A stretch of 64,000 nucleotides of DNA from an uncultured Spartobacteria bacterium. GTDB taxonomy: Bacteria; Verrucomicrobiota; Verrucomicrobiia; Chthoniobacterales; Chthoniobacteraceae. The position numbers and the translations under genes are program-made. The notes beneath the pieces were generated by a model, which saw nothing but the letters and a program-made list of their open reading frames with translations, did no database searches and had not been told where the DNA came from. Shown here in pieces: positions 52,767 to 62,410 of this stretch; the first letter of the stretch is position 1, and every line of letters starts with the position of its first letter. The DNA lies in contig CAIXGS010000038.1 of the NCBI GenBank assembly GCA_903919125.1, positions 54,315 to 118,314 on the forward strand, written 5' to 3'.

Positions 52767-53675
52767 ATGACAAAACCGACTCTTTTGGTCATGGCTGCCG
52801 GAATGGGCAGTCGTTACGGCGGCCTCAAACAAATCGACCCCATGGGGCCCGGCGGAGAAACCATCCTCGACTACTCTGTATTCGACGCCGTGCGCGCCGG
52901 CTTTGGAAAAGTGGTGTTCATTATTCGCCCTGATTTTGAAGCCGCATTCCGCGACGGAGTAGCGAGGAAATTCCAAGATCGCATCCCAGTAGAGTATGCC
53001 TTTCAAACGCTGAACCGCTTGCCCCTAGGTTTCTTTGTACCAGAAGGACGGGATAAACCGTGGGGAACTACTCACGCGATCCTATGCGCCCGGGAGGTGG
53101 TCCACGAGCCTTTCGCGGTGATCAACGCCGATGATTTCTACGGAAAGACTTCGTTTGCAGTGCTGGCGCAGCACCTTCAAACCCTACCTCTGAATTCCCA
53201 CGCGTATTCGATGGTTGGATTTACACTCAAAAACACCCTCTCGGACTTCGGCTCGGTTGCGCGAGGAGTTTGCAAAACCGACCCTGAGGGTTTTCTCACA
53301 GAGATCTACGAATTGATGCGCATCGAGCGCACTCCCGACGGCGCCCGCCACACCGACGAAGCAGGCATCGCCCACGCGCTGAGTGGCGAAGAGCCCGTAT
53401 CGATGAATATGTGGGGCTTTTCACCCTACCTTTTCCACCAACTTGATATTCTTTTTGAGGAGTTTTTGGTAGAGCACGGCAAGGAGCTCAAGAGTGAATG
53501 CTACATCCCTCTTTCCGTTGGCCAGCTCATTAGGCGCAAACTGGCGACCTGCAAGGTGCTTCCCACGGACTCAACCTGGTTTGGAGTGACGTACCGCGAA
53601 GACAAACCGATTGTGCAAGCTAGCCTCGCCAAGCTCACGGATGAGGGACATTACCCTAAAAACCTTTGGGCTTAA
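52767..53675 (+). CDS. Nucleotidyltransferase of the NTP-transferase family
   Basis: A 302-residue GT-A-fold enzyme from the ATG at 52767 (MTKPTLLVMAAGMGSRYGGLKQ). The signature AAGMGSRYGGLKQ (about 10-22) binds the nucleotide; INADDFYG (about 118) supplies the metal-binding Asp. It transfers a nucleotide to a sugar phosphate, making a sugar nucleotide such as a UDP- or CDP-sugar; the sugar is not clear from sequence. It is not next to other sugar nucleotide genes. Upstream starts in the same frame add about 97 residues with no homology. Confidence 0.85.
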   Translation: MTKPTLLVMAAGMGSRYGGLKQIDPMGPGGETILDYSVFDAVRAGFGKVVFIIRPDFEAAFRDGVARKFQDRIPVEYAFQTLNRLPLGFFVPEGRDKPWGTTHAILCAREVVHEPFAVINADDFYGKTSFAVLAQHLQTLPLNSHAYSMVGFTLKNTLSDFGSVARGVCKTDPEGFLTEIYELMRIERTPDGARHTDEAGIAHALSGEEPVSMNMWGFSPYLFHQLDILFEEFLVEHGKELKSECYIPLSVGQLIRRKLATCKVLPTDSTWFGVTYREDKPIVQASLAKLTDEGHYPKNLWA

Positions 53676-53780
53676 AAAGCGCCGTGTCCCGCTAGAAAGG
53701 ACGCCACTTTTCAGGAAGCAGCTCAAAAAAGCTACGATTTGCGAAGCGTAAGGAGGTTGGCGACAGATGCAACTGCGCCA

Positions 53781-54479
53781 TTACGTGCCCCGAGTATGCC
53801 CATAAAGGTGCACGTGCAATCGGTCACAAAAACGGTAGCCGCTTTGTTTGCACCACTCGGCCAACTCCAAACTGCTAGCACGCACCCCTGCGGATTCCAC
53901 GCCCTCGGGCATGAGCAACACTTTGTGACGCGGCACGTCGACGGCCAACTCCGCTAGAAGCGCCTCTACTTCACCAAACTCGCCCCTGCTCCCCACCACA
54001 AACTTCAATTGATACCGGCCCGCACGCAACCACTGCCGCAGCACCTCGGGCTGCAAACGCATCTCTGCATGGCGAGTGCTCCAACCTTGACCGGCGCGCT
54101 CTGGAGTGGGATTCGACCCAGAGAGCTTGGGACTGACTGACGCCAGATCGTACTCCAGAACTCCCGGAGCAATCGTTCCCGCAGTCTCGATGGTTACGTG
54201 CCAGCCCAAATCGCGTAGACGTCGCGAAAGTTCAGGAAGATCCTGCGCTAGAAGTGGCTCACCACCTGTGAGAACCGCGTGCCGCGCTGGGGAAAAGGAA
54301 AGCACGCGCTCGAGGACTTCGTCCACCTCCCAATTACGTCCCTCTGGAGACCAAGACGCGTAAGGCGTATCGCACCACACGCAGCGCAAGTTGCACCCGG
54401 AAGTTCGCACGAAAACCGACGGCACCCCCGTAAGCTCTCCTTCACCTTGGATGGAGTAAAAAATTTCAGAAATACGCAT
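53781..54479 (-). CDS. queE: 7-carboxy-7-deazaguanine synthase
   Basis: A 232-residue radical SAM enzyme that makes 7-carboxy-7-deazaguanine from 6-carboxytetrahydropterin in queuosine synthesis. The cluster motif is CNLRCVWC (Cys29, Cys33, Cys36) within a MRISEIFYSIQGEG start; GGEPLL (about 76) is the SAM-binding motif and HLYGHTRGT ends the protein. It is the last gene of queF-queC-queE, 6 bases after queC. The upstream enzyme queD is absent from this cluster. Confidence 0.96.
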   Translation of the reverse strand: MRISEIFYSIQGEGELTGVPSVFVRTSGCNLRCVWCDTPYASWSPEGRNWEVDEVLERVLSFSPARHAVLTGGEPLLAQDLPELSRRLRDLGWHVTIETAGTIAPGVLEYDLASVSPKLSGSNPTPERAGQGWSTRHAEMRLQPEVLRQWLRAGRYQLKFVVGSRGEFGEVEALLAELAVDVPRHKVLLMPEGVESAGVRASSLELAEWCKQSGYRFCDRLHVHLYGHTRGT

Positions 54480-54485
54480 CAGAAT

Positions 54486-55184
54486 TTACACCGTTGGCTT
54501 CGCGGGCAGCGGCTTCAAGCTCGCGTAAACAGTGGGATCCGCGACCCCAGCCAGTACAAACGCCTCACGGCGCTCCACACAAGTACCGCATTCTCCGCAG
54601 TGCAACTCCCCACCGACGTAACACGACCACGTGCGCGCGTAATCCACGCCTAGCGCGACGCCTCTGGAAAGAATCGCCGTTTTATCCATGTGAATAAAGG
54701 GGCGCAGTAGATCAATTTGCGCGTAGGTTCCAGATCGAATCGCCGCCTCCATCGAAGCCATAAATTCTTCTCTACAATCTGGATAAATGGCGTGATCTCC
54801 TGCGTGCGCCGCTATCACCAGTCCCCCTGCGTCCACGCTTTCCGCAAAGCCCGCCGCCACTGCCAACATGATGCCATTACGGAAAGGAACGACAGTCTGG
54901 CGCATAGACTCCTCCTCGTAATGGCCCAAAGGAATGGGCGCACCGCCCTCCAACAAAGCGGAGGTGAAATGCCGGGCCACAAAGCCCAACGGCAGCACCT
55001 CATGCCTCACCCCCAGTTGCTTCGCATGCCAAGCCGCGCACGGCAACTCCCGCCCATGATGGCGCGCTCCATACTCAAACGAGAGAGCCGCGACAACTTC
55101 CGACTCGGCAGCCGCTTCATACAGCGCCGTCACTGAATCCATGCCGCCGCTAAGCAGCACCACGACCCGCCGACGTTCCCTCAT
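54486..55184 (-). CDS. queC: 7-cyano-7-deazaguanine synthase
   Basis: A 232-residue PP-loop ATPase that converts 7-carboxy-7-deazaguanine to preQ0. The PP-loop is VVVLLSGGMDSVTA (about 7-20), and the zinc site includes the later segment SCYVGGELHCGECGTC (about 198-213). FRNGIMLAVA is also conserved. It overlaps queF by four bases (ATGA: queC starts at 55184, queF ends at 55181) and lies before queE. Together they make preQ1, the precursor for queuosine in tRNA wobble positions. Confidence 0.97.
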   Translation of the reverse strand: MRERRRVVVLLSGGMDSVTALYEAAAESEVVAALSFEYGARHHGRELPCAAWHAKQLGVRHEVLPLGFVARHFTSALLEGGAPIPLGHYEEESMRQTVVPFRNGIMLAVAAGFAESVDAGGLVIAAHAGDHAIYPDCREEFMASMEAAIRSGTYAQIDLLRPFIHMDKTAILSRGVALGVDYARTWSCYVGGELHCGECGTCVERREAFVLAGVADPTVYASLKPLPAKPTV

Positions 55185-55624
55185 TTTCGCTTGGTACCCT
55201 TGGCTGAGCGATGCTCGGCTTCCACGCTGACACTGATGCCGCCGCGCGCCGCGAATTCACCAAGAACCTTCATGCGCCGAGGTTTGCAAGCTTGCACCAG
55301 ATCTTCCAAAATACGGTTCGCCACTTCTTCGTTGAACGCCGCGCAGTTGCGATAACTGGACAAATAAAACTTCAACGACTTGGTCTCGATGCAGCGCTTG
55401 TCCGCCACGTACTCAATATAAAGAGCGGCGAAATCAGGCTGACCCGTCACGGGACATAACGAGGTGAAATCGTCGGATTCAAACCGAATCACATAGTCGC
55501 GTTGAGGATAGCGATTTTCAAAAGTCTCGAGAATTCCCGGTGAGACGACGGCCGGAAAATCCGCGCCGGACTTTCCAAGAAGGCTTAAACCGGCGGGCGC
55601 CGGGGTGGTTTTGGACTTTGGCAT
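55181..55624 (-). CDS. queF: NADPH-dependent 7-cyano-7-deazaguanine reductase
   Basis: A 147-residue type I (single-fold) QueF, which reduces the nitrile of preQ0 to the amine of preQ1. The catalytic Cys is in FTSLCPVTGQPD (about 57), with CIETKSLKFYLSSYRN following; the EHRSAKG end is basic. The longer type II enzymes of E. coli have two fused folds, so this is the short form. It is the first gene of the queF-queC-queE operon and probably is translated together with queC. Confidence 0.96.
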   Translation of the reverse strand: MPKSKTTPAPAGLSLLGKSGADFPAVVSPGILETFENRYPQRDYVIRFESDDFTSLCPVTGQPDFAALYIEYVADKRCIETKSLKFYLSSYRNCAAFNEEVANRILEDLVQACKPRRMKVLGEFAARGGISVSVEAEHRSAKGTKRK

Positions 55625-55696
55625 CGAGTCACACTAGCGCAAGGCGTGTGAAAGCTGGAAGACCGGATTCAGGTACGAGTCGGTGGTCTTGAGGCC

Positions 55697-56515
55697 CTAA
55701 TCGGCTGAGCGCTCGCTGTGATCTACCTGACTCGTCTTACGACCGCGCCAGCCACAAATCCCGCGCTTGCCCGCAGACTCGATAAACTGCCAAAAATCAG
55801 ACGCTTCCACGCCCCATTTTCTAGCTCTCGCGAGGTCCAGCGCTTGGGCGAGGTTGTAACCACGGCGATAGACCCAACTGAAGGCCTCCTTTATTTCAGA
55901 ACGTTGTTCACCGGATAGTCCAGACCGCTTGAGGCCCACTACGTTCAGTCCCACCACGGCATTAAGACCCGAGGCCATCATAAACGGCGGCAGGTTTTTG
56001 CTCAAACTCGTGTTGCCTTGCGTAATCGAGAGCCGCCCTACCCTGATGAACTGATGCACCAAAGTGCCACCGCCCAAAAACGCGCCATCCCCGACCACAG
56101 CATGGCCACCCAGCATCGTCCCATTGGCAAGAACCGTATGGTCTCCCAACCGGACATCATGCCCCAAGTGCACCCCGACCATTAAGAAATTGTCATTCCC
56201 AACCACCGTCGCTCCACCTGGTTGCGTAGCCCGGTGAATGGTGGTGTGCTCTCGAAAGCGGTTGCCATTTCCAATATGCACAAAGCTTTCCACCGTTGGA
56301 TCAAACCGTAAATCCTGCGGTTCGGCCCCTAAAACAGCACCGGCACCGACAAAATTCCGCGCCCCCATACGCACATGGCGCCCCACGACAGCGTGAGCCT
56401 CCACGACGCAACCCTCTCCTAGCACTGCACCTTCTTCCACAATTGCATACGGTCCAATGCGCACGTCCGCCCCAATCTGGGCGTTAGGCGCAACGATAGC
56501 GGTCGGATGTATCAT
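55697..56515 (-). CDS. lpxA: Acyl-[ACP]-UDP-N-acetylglucosamine O-acyltransferase
   Basis: A 272-residue LpxA, the first step of lipid A synthesis. The left-handed beta-helix hexapeptide repeats are visible (AIVAPNAQIGADVRIGPYAIVEEGAV and on to VGDGAFLGGG), and GVHLGHDVRLG near residue 120 holds the catalytic His-like position. The C-terminal part (SEIKEAFSWVYRRGYNLAQAL) is the helical bundle of LpxA. Its presence confirms that the cell makes lipopolysaccharide. It stands 72 bases from queF, and the usual lpxD or fabZ neighbours are not here. Confidence 0.94.
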   Translation of the reverse strand: MIHPTAIVAPNAQIGADVRIGPYAIVEEGAVLGEGCVVEAHAVVGRHVRMGARNFVGAGAVLGAEPQDLRFDPTVESFVHIGNGNRFREHTTIHRATQPGGATVVGNDNFLMVGVHLGHDVRLGDHTVLANGTMLGGHAVVGDGAFLGGGTLVHQFIRVGRLSITQGNTSLSKNLPPFMMASGLNAVVGLNVVGLKRSGLSGEQRSEIKEAFSWVYRRGYNLAQALDLARARKWGVEASDFWQFIESAGKRGICGWRGRKTSQVDHSERSAD

Positions 56516-56545
56516 CCTCTCACTTAGTTCGATTCATCCCGCCAA

Positions 56546-57163
56546 TCAACCCTCAGATTGCGTTGCAATAAAATCCTCAGCCAAACACCCCACGTGCAGC
56601 TTTGTTCGAGAATGCTGTGACGCGCCAAATTCGCGCTCCAAGCAAGCCGGACAGATCCCGTGGCTGAAATTACTTCCGGTATGGGTGTGCAAGTAGTTTT
56701 CAACCTGCTGCCAGTAATCGTCGTCATCCCGGATCCGTTTACAGTACATGCAGATAGGTAAAAGTTCCTTCAATATACGAATCTGCCGTGCATAATCTAA
56801 AATTCGTTCTGCTACACGCAAGCGCATCGAAATCACTTCCCGATCCAGCGGTTTGGAAAGAAAATCATCGACCCCGGAATCCATCGCCTTGCGAAGGTTC
56901 TCACGCCCCGTATTGATTGCAGTGAGAAGGATGAAATAAGTGTAGTCGGTCTTTGCTCGGGTCCGCACGCGGCGACAAAGACCGAGGCCATCCATTCCCG
57001 GCATCATCCAGTCGCTAATAATGACGCGCACCGGATCTGCATCATAAAGTTGCCAGGCTTCCTCACCGTTACCAGCGACGAGCACGGTGTGCCCTTCATG
57101 CTCTAGGCTCAGTTGCAGCACCTTAACCGACACAAAGTCATCCTCAGCAATTAGTATTTTCAT
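56546..57163 (-). CDS. Response regulator with CxxC-type C-terminal module
   Basis: A 205-residue protein from the ATG at 57163 ([20 protein letters not shown]). The receiver domain (about 1-125) has the phosphoryl Asp in ISDWMMPGMDG (about 53) and Lys in LSKPLD. The C-terminal part has PICMYCKRIRDDDDYWQQVENYL...GICPACL, a known cysteine-pair module found behind PAS or receiver domains in many bacteria; the four Cys suggest a metal site. It lacks a DNA-binding helix-turn-helix. It overlaps the upstream hybrid kinase by 20 bases, so both are likely partners. The function of the module is unknown. Confidence 0.9.
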   Translation of the reverse strand: MKILIAEDDFVSVKVLQLSLEHEGHTVLVAGNGEEAWQLYDADPVRVIISDWMMPGMDGLGLCRRVRTRAKTDYTYFILLTAINTGRENLRKAMDSGVDDFLSKPLDREVISMRLRVAERILDYARQIRILKELLPICMYCKRIRDDDDYWQQVENYLHTHTGSNFSHGICPACLEREFGASQHSRTKLHVGCLAEDFIATQSEG

Positions 57164-60100
57164 CTTTAATGATTTTCCTGCGTAAAGACGCCTCCAACAA
57201 AGCGATGCAGACCAAGTCGTATTCTCGGAAAATAGCCTCAGCGCAGTCCTGGACAGAGGCGAGGTTCTGAGTATTTGCTGCCTGCTCGGCACGCGCACAC
57301 GCACTTACGAGAAATTTAGCCCCGAAATTCGCAGCGCACCCCCCGAGCGTATGAACCGCCCGCGCCGCAGCAATGAAATCGACAGCGGCAAGAGCCTCAC
57401 CTAGAGCGAAGGTCAGCTCTTTTCCAGATTGGATAAACTGCTCCACCAAAATAACAAGCAGTGCTTCACCCTCCTCACCACCCAGTTCTCGCAACCTCGC
57501 AAGCGCCACTGGATCTACCGCATCAGCACCTACAAAAGCCTTGCGAGGGTTTGCGGGCACGCGAGCCAATACATCAATCAATTCCTTTTCGTTCAAAGGC
57601 TTACTAACGTAATCGTCCATCCCGGCCGACAAACACTTTTCGCGATCCCCTTCCATCGTGTTCGCAGTCATCGCCACAATCCACAGCCGCGACCTCTCGC
57701 CTTCCCTTCGCCGAATCTCCCGAGTAGTCTCGTACCCATCTAGTTCCGGCATTTGACAATCCATCAGGACGGCGTCGACCTCCACCTGCTCCAAGGCCGC
57801 TAGCACTTGGCTCCCGTTTTTAGCGAGGAATGAAATGGTGTGCCCCGCGTTCGCAAGCTGATGCCGTATCACAGATTGATTCACACAATTGTCCTCCGCG
57901 ACTAGCAAACGGAGCCCAGTTTGAACCCGCGCCCGCTGACCCAATGCAGAACAGGCTTCCTGCGTTACACTCGCAGCCGGTTTGCCCGCTACCCAAGCCA
58001 CCAGCGCATCGGTACGTACCGGCATTGTGAAAAGACGCGTACAACCGCAACGCAGCTCGGAATCCAAAAGTGCCTCCCGGTTGAAAGGTGCCAGCACCCC
58101 GACCTGCGCCCCCAACCCAATCAGAGTAACCAGCGCCGCAATTCCCACCGCATCCGCACACCACTTTTCGTCCATCAACACATACAAACTGCTGCTACCC
58201 ATGTTTTCCCATAGCCTGCACGCCTCCAAAAGTTCCCCAATATCCGCCACCTCATCCACACGCGCTCCTGCCGCCTTCAGCGCAACCGATGCGCCGCGCA
58301 TGGTGGCGGCGTAAGGAAGCGCCAACATCACTGAACACCCCACAAGCACCGGTTGCGCAGTTGGCTGTATTTCAACCGAGACTTGGCCAAACTGCGCAGT
58401 AAACCAAAACGTGGAACCCTGGCCGGGTGTGCTTTTGACTCCCATTTCTCCGCCCATGCGCTGCGCCAACTGCTGGCTAATGGCAAGTCCCAGCCCAGTT
58501 CCCCCGTAGCGCCGCGTCGTGGAGCCGTCCGCCTGCGTGAACGCCTTAAAAAGCCGCTTCTGAGCGTCCGTCGAAATGCCAATCCCCGTGTCCCTGATGT
58601 GAAAACTTAGAAAAACTCCGTCAGACTTTAATGGCGGCGCCTTCTCGAGATAGCATTCCAGCACAACCTCGCCTTTGTTAGTAAATTTCAGGGCGTTTCC
58701 CAATAGATTCATCAAAATCTGACGCAACCGCCCTGGATCACCCACAATCGTCTGGGGCACGTTTTGTTCCACTACCAAAGCCAGTTCCAGTCCCTTGTGC
58801 GCCGCGCGTTCCGCAAACAAGCCGAGCACGCCACCAAACACAGACTCCAGATCGAAAGCGATCTCTTCAAAAGTAAGCATCCCCGCCTCTATTTTTGAAA
58901 AATCCAGTACATCGTTTAGAATGGTGAGCAATGCATCAGCACTTGTGGCAATGGTTTGTGCAAAATCTCTTTGACGGACTGAAAGCTCCGTCCCCAAAAG
59001 GAGCCCCGCCATCCCAATGATCCCATTCATGGGCGTACGAATCTCGTGGCTCATATTGGCGAGAAACTCGCTTTTGAGCCTAGCTGATTGAATCGCACTG
59101 TCCCGCGCTTCCTGAAGTTGGGCCTCGGCGGTCACGGTGCGCGTCACATCTACGCCGATTGCACCCACAAGTACCTTTCCAGAAGACAACTGCAGAGGAA
59201 AACGCAGGACCCTCCAATAGACACTCTCTCCGGAGCTCAACTGAAACTCCTCCACCACTCGGCGGGCAATTCCCTTGTGAAGCACGTCTACTTCCAGTCC
59301 CTCCACTTCGAGCGCTTTAGACTGGCTCACAAGCTCCTGATCCCTTCGCCCAAGCAGCCCAGGGATCGGGTCGTTTCGCAACTCCTCATAAATCCGGTTT
59401 ACTAAGACGTAACGCCCTTGCTCGTCCTTTATGTAAACCATTGCCGGAGCGTTTTCTACAAATGCGGAAAATCGCTCCTCGCTCTCCTTGAGCTCCTGTT
59501 GCGCACGACGACGCTGTGAGGTGTTGTGCATCACCGCAAGCAAGCGCCCCTCCCACCGAAGCTCACCCGCCTCCTGGGGGAGCGCCGCAAGAACCACCTC
59601 CCACCACTGCACACCCCCCTGCTCAGTCTCCATGGCCAAATCTAGCGTCACCACCTCCCCCGCGGCGGCACGCTCCAAGCCTGTTACCACACGGGCCTGC
59701 CACTCCGGCAACCACCACTGCTGCCAAAGCTCCCCTGACCAGCGCCTTACAACGCCCCCGCCTAAAGCGGCCAGCCCACGTTTACTGATAAAAACCACCC
59801 GCCCAGTTTCATCTAACAAGACGGCACATTCTGCGCTGTGTTCCAATATCCTAGCCTGGATACGATCTGCACATTCCAACCCGGACTCCGCACGCATCGA
59901 GCGTGCTGTTGCGCGCAGAAGCAGTCCCATAAGTGCGAGCGCAGAGACGCCTTCAAGTAAGGAAATTACGCGTAGAGAGATACTTCCACGCTTATCTCCA
60001 TCCTGAATCTCAGCTATTTCAAACTCCAATCCCGTCGGCCCACCTCCCTGATTCCGCAGAACTTTTAATTCCCCATGCCTCGCCTCAAGGTCGTCGCGCA

Positions 60101-60629
60101 ACCGAGCCTGCAGTTTTCCCAATATCGTTTTCTGCTGAGCCTGCTTTTGATTCTGCGCCTGAACCCTCTGTTTGCCTGCCAACGACACCCGCTCCACGTC
60201 CTCTGCCAACGGACGCAAAGACGAAGTCTTCCGCTCAGCTTGCAACGCCCCTTTAAGGCTCTCGAAATCCTCCTGCCAGTCTGGTTCCAGATCTTGCGCA
60301 CTATTAATGAGCTCCAGGGTTGGCGAATCCGCCACGACCGGCCCCAGTTGGACCATAGTCTCCAATTTAACGAGCAACGCCTGCATCTCTAAATGCCGTG
60401 CGAGAACATCCGCCCATAACAAGCGCTCGTCCCGCCGCTGGTTCTCTCCGCTTACAAGTAGGCTAAGCTGGCTGCTCCAATCCGCAATTTGCTGCTCGGC
60501 CCATTGTTGCCCCACACGATCCAAATCCACCCATCGATGCCCAGGAACACTCCAAGTCCACAACGCGCCGCCCAAACTTGAGAGAACCAAGGCCGTCCCT
60601 AGAAATTGAGTGTGTTTCGATGGGCTCAT
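57144..60629 (-). CDS. Large hybrid sensor histidine kinase with PAS, receivers and Hpt
   Basis: An 1161-residue membrane sensor. Two hydrophobic segments flank a coiled-coil-like extracytoplasmic part (about 10-30 and 220-240). PAS domains follow (about 260-370 and 385-500), then HisKA with His in [12 protein letters not shown] (about 533), HATPase (about 640-755; [18 protein letters not shown]), a degenerate receiver (about 770-890), a true receiver with Asp in [13 protein letters not shown] (about 990), and an Hpt domain with His in [14 protein letters not shown] (about 1110). This order is a phosphorelay. The Hpt could pass phosphate to the overlapping response regulator at 56546-57163. 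Confidence 0.93.
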   Translation of the reverse strand: MSPSKHTQFLGTALVLSSLGGALWTWSVPGHRWVDLDRVGQQWAEQQIADWSSQLSLLVSGENQRRDERLLWADVLARHLEMQALLVKLETMVQLGPVVADSPTLELINSAQDLEPDWQEDFESLKGALQAERKTSSLRPLAEDVERVSLAGKQRVQAQNQKQAQQKTILGKLQARLRDDLEARHGELKVLRNQGGGPTGLEFEIAEIQDGDKRGSISLRVISLLEGVSALALMGLLLRATARSMRAESGLECADRIQARILEHSAECAVLLDETGRVVFISKRGLAALGGGVVRRWSGELWQQWWLPEWQARVVTGLERAAAGEVVTLDLAMETEQGGVQWWEVVLAALPQEAGELRWEGRLLAVMHNTSQRRRAQQELKESEERFSAFVENAPAMVYIKDEQGRYVLVNRIYEELRNDPIPGLLGRRDQELVSQSKALEVEGLEVDVLHKGIARRVVEEFQLSSGESVYWRVLRFPLQLSSGKVLVGAIGVDVTRTVTAEAQLQEARDSAIQSARLKSEFLANMSHEIRTPMNGIIGMAGLLLGTELSVRQRDFAQTIATSADALLTILNDVLDFSKIEAGMLTFEEIAFDLESVFGGVLGLFAERAAHKGLELALVVEQNVPQTIVGDPGRLRQILMNLLGNALKFTNKGEVVLECYLEKAPPLKSDGVFLSFHIRDTGIGISTDAQKRLFKAFTQADGSTTRRYGGTGLGLAISQQLAQRMGGEMGVKSTPGQGSTFWFTAQFGQVSVEIQPTAQPVLVGCSVMLALPYAATMRGASVALKAAGARVDEVADIGELLEACRLWENMGSSSLYVLMDEKWCADAVGIAALVTLIGLGAQVGVLAPFNREALLDSELRCGCTRLFTMPVRTDALVAWVAGKPAASVTQEACSALGQRARVQTGLRLLVAEDNCVNQSVIRHQLANAGHTISFLAKNGSQVLAALEQVEVDAVLMDCQMPELDGYETTREIRRREGERSRLWIVAMTANTMEGDREKCLSAGMDDYVSKPLNEKELIDVLARVPANPRKAFVGADAVDPVALARLRELGGEEGEALLVILVEQFIQSGKELTFALGEALAAVDFIAAARAVHTLGGCAANFGAKFLVSACARAEQAANTQNLASVQDCAEAIFREYDLVCIALLEASLRRKIIKDENTNC

Positions 60630-60766
60630 AGGGAGATGCGGAACGCCTACGTTCGGGACTATGGCTGAATCGCCCTGAGAGCTTTAAAAAATGCATCATT
60701 CCCACAAACCACTTTCCCCCAACACTTAATGAATACCCATAAAATGCAACGCTCTCCTGAAATACA

Positions 60767-60800
60767 AAACCCCTGTCCCGCATAGCGGCGACAGGGGTTT
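60767..60800 (-). terminator. Terminator after the HU gene
   Basis: AAACCCCTGTC pairs with GACAGGGGTTT across a 12-base loop. On the minus strand the stem is followed by TTTTG, 20 bases after the HU stop codon, so it should end the HU transcript. Confidence 0.8.
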
Positions 60801-60820
60801 AGAAATTACTGAAAGGAGAG

Positions 60821-61099
60821 TTACTTTACTTTCGCCTTCAAATCTTTTCCGGCTGAAAATCTCACTACCTTGCTCGCCTTGATCTTCATCTTCTGACGGG
60901 TATTCGGATTGACTCCAACTCTCGCCTTGCGGGTGGAGACCTTAAAGGATCCAAAGCCGACGAGTTGGACTGCATGATCTTTCTTCAATCCTAACTTTAT
61001 ACCGTCAATGACGGCGATTACGGCTCGTTCTGCTTGAGCTTTCGTTGAATCATGACCGAGGGACTTTTGCACTGCATGCACTAATTCTGCTTTATTCAT
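60821..61099 (-). CDS. HU-type DNA-binding protein
   Basis: A 92-residue HU/IHF-family protein from the ATG at 61099 (MNKAELVHAVQKSLG); an upstream start adds 28 unsupported residues. The signature VGFGSFKVSTRKARVGVNPNTRQ (about 45-67) contains the DNA-intercalating arm with conserved RxGxNPxT. It shapes the nucleoid by bending DNA and is likely strongly expressed. The cognate promoter lies in the gap before the divergent gamma carbonic anhydrase gene. Confidence 0.96.
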   Translation of the reverse strand: MNKAELVHAVQKSLGHDSTKAQAERAVIAVIDGIKLGLKKDHAVQLVGFGSFKVSTRKARVGVNPNTRQKMKIKASKVVRFSAGKDLKAKVK

Positions 61100-61286
61100 G
61101 GAGGGGATGGTACAGGTTGTGTCCGACGCAACACTCTCGGTATCAATCCGAGAAGAACCATCGGACGATGATGGAATTGCCACATTGCGCCCTTCGCGTC
61201 AACCTAGAATCTTAGACAAGCCTTCATTCCTGCACTTTCCGATTGTCGCCACCCTCAAACCACGGCCAACTGGCACCTGCCACCGC

Positions 61287-61853
61287 ATGCACCTCGACCA
61301 ACGCATCCGCACCTTCTCCATGAAAACGCCGACGCTCGCTCGCGACACCTATGTCGCGCCGGGGTCAGTTCTCGTAGGCGATGTCACTCTGGGAGAGTAC
61401 TCAAGCGTGTGGTTCCAAGCCGTGCTTCGTGCCGATCTTCATTCCATCACCATCGGTGCTCGTTCCAATATTCAGGACGGAGCGGTGATTCACGTTGCGG
61501 ACGCCTATGGCACCCGCGTAGGCGAGCGGGTCACAGTGGGTCATTGCGCCGTGCTTCATGCCTGCACCATCGGCGATGAGGTTCTCGTGGGCATGAACGC
61601 TGTGGTTTTGGACGGCGCGGAAGTCGGCGCCCGCTCGATCATCGGCGCCAACGCGCTGGTGACCTCCGGTACGCGCATTCCAGAAGGCTCCCTATTTTTG
61701 GGTTCTCCCGGTAAAGTCGTGCGAACTTTGTCCATTGAAGAGCAAGCCGGACTGGCTTCCTGGGCTGAGCGCTACGTCGTTTTAGCGGAGGCTTATCAAA
61801 AGGGACTTCCGCACATCGTTCTTCCTCCAGTCGCCCCCATTCCCCTGGCCTGA
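61287..61853 (+). CDS. Gamma-class carbonic anhydrase-like protein
   Basis: A 188-residue left-handed beta-helix protein from the ATG at 61287 (MHLDQRIRTFSMKTP); a longer reading would overlap the HU start and lacks homology. Zn-ligand-type His residues lie in AVIHVA (about 78) and VGHCAVLHACTIG (about 96-103), and NIQDGAVIHV is the family signature. It resembles YrdA/PaaY-like gamma carbonic anhydrases, which hydrate CO2 or act on other small substrates. Whether it is active cannot be told without the key Glu/Asn check. Confidence 0.88.
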   Translation: MHLDQRIRTFSMKTPTLARDTYVAPGSVLVGDVTLGEYSSVWFQAVLRADLHSITIGARSNIQDGAVIHVADAYGTRVGERVTVGHCAVLHACTIGDEVLVGMNAVVLDGAEVGARSIIGANALVTSGTRIPEGSLFLGSPGKVVRTLSIEEQAGLASWAERYVVLAEAYQKGLPHIVLPPVAPIPLA

Positions 61854-61917
61854 CATCCACACGCCCCGAGCCATACGCCCACTCTGTTCACCGCCCATTC
61901 CAGCGCCCACATTCCCA

Positions 61918-62370
61918 ATGAATACCGCCTCACTTCCCGAATCTCTCCTTCACTCCCTGCAAACCGCCTCTTTATCCGAGGCGCTCCAAGCAATTCTGAC
62001 GCAATTCGGTTGCCAAGCGGGAACGTGGCACACTGCAAACGAAGGTTTACTCCACTTGAATGCCTCGTGTCACATCCCTCCAAACGTACTCGCATTTATC
62101 CAAGAAGTTCCTTTTGGAAAAGGAATTGCTGGCCTTGCAGCAGAACGGCTTGAACCCATTTCATTGTGCAATCTCCAGACCGACGAATCCGGTCAGGCCC
62201 GCCCACAAGCCAAGGCCACCGGCATGGAGGGCTCTTTAGCGGTGCCGGCTTTGGATGCACACGGCCACCTCTTCGGCGTGCTGGGGATCGCCAAGGCGCA
62301 GGCCCACGATTGGAGCGATGAAGAGAAAGCAGCCGTGCGACTTGCAGCCGACACGTTGGCAAGGCGTTAA
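61918..62370 (+). CDS. GAF-domain protein
   Basis: A 150-residue protein consisting mostly of one GAF domain (about 22-148): VPFGKGIAGLAAERLEPISLCNLQTD in the middle and SLAVPALDAHGHLFGVLGIAKAQAHDWSDEE near the end are typical. GAF domains bind small molecules or cyclic nucleotides, and this stand-alone type often reads free methionine sulfoxide or light-like signals; no ligand is apparent here. It follows the carbonic anhydrase by 64 bases on the same strand. Confidence 0.85.
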   Translation: MNTASLPESLLHSLQTASLSEALQAILTQFGCQAGTWHTANEGLLHLNASCHIPPNVLAFIQEVPFGKGIAGLAAERLEPISLCNLQTDESGQARPQAKATGMEGSLAVPALDAHGHLFGVLGIAKAQAHDWSDEEKAAVRLAADTLARR

Positions 62371-62410
62371 CAGCCGTCAAACTGCCGCCGGGTGACGCCT
62401 ATGGAGGCGC

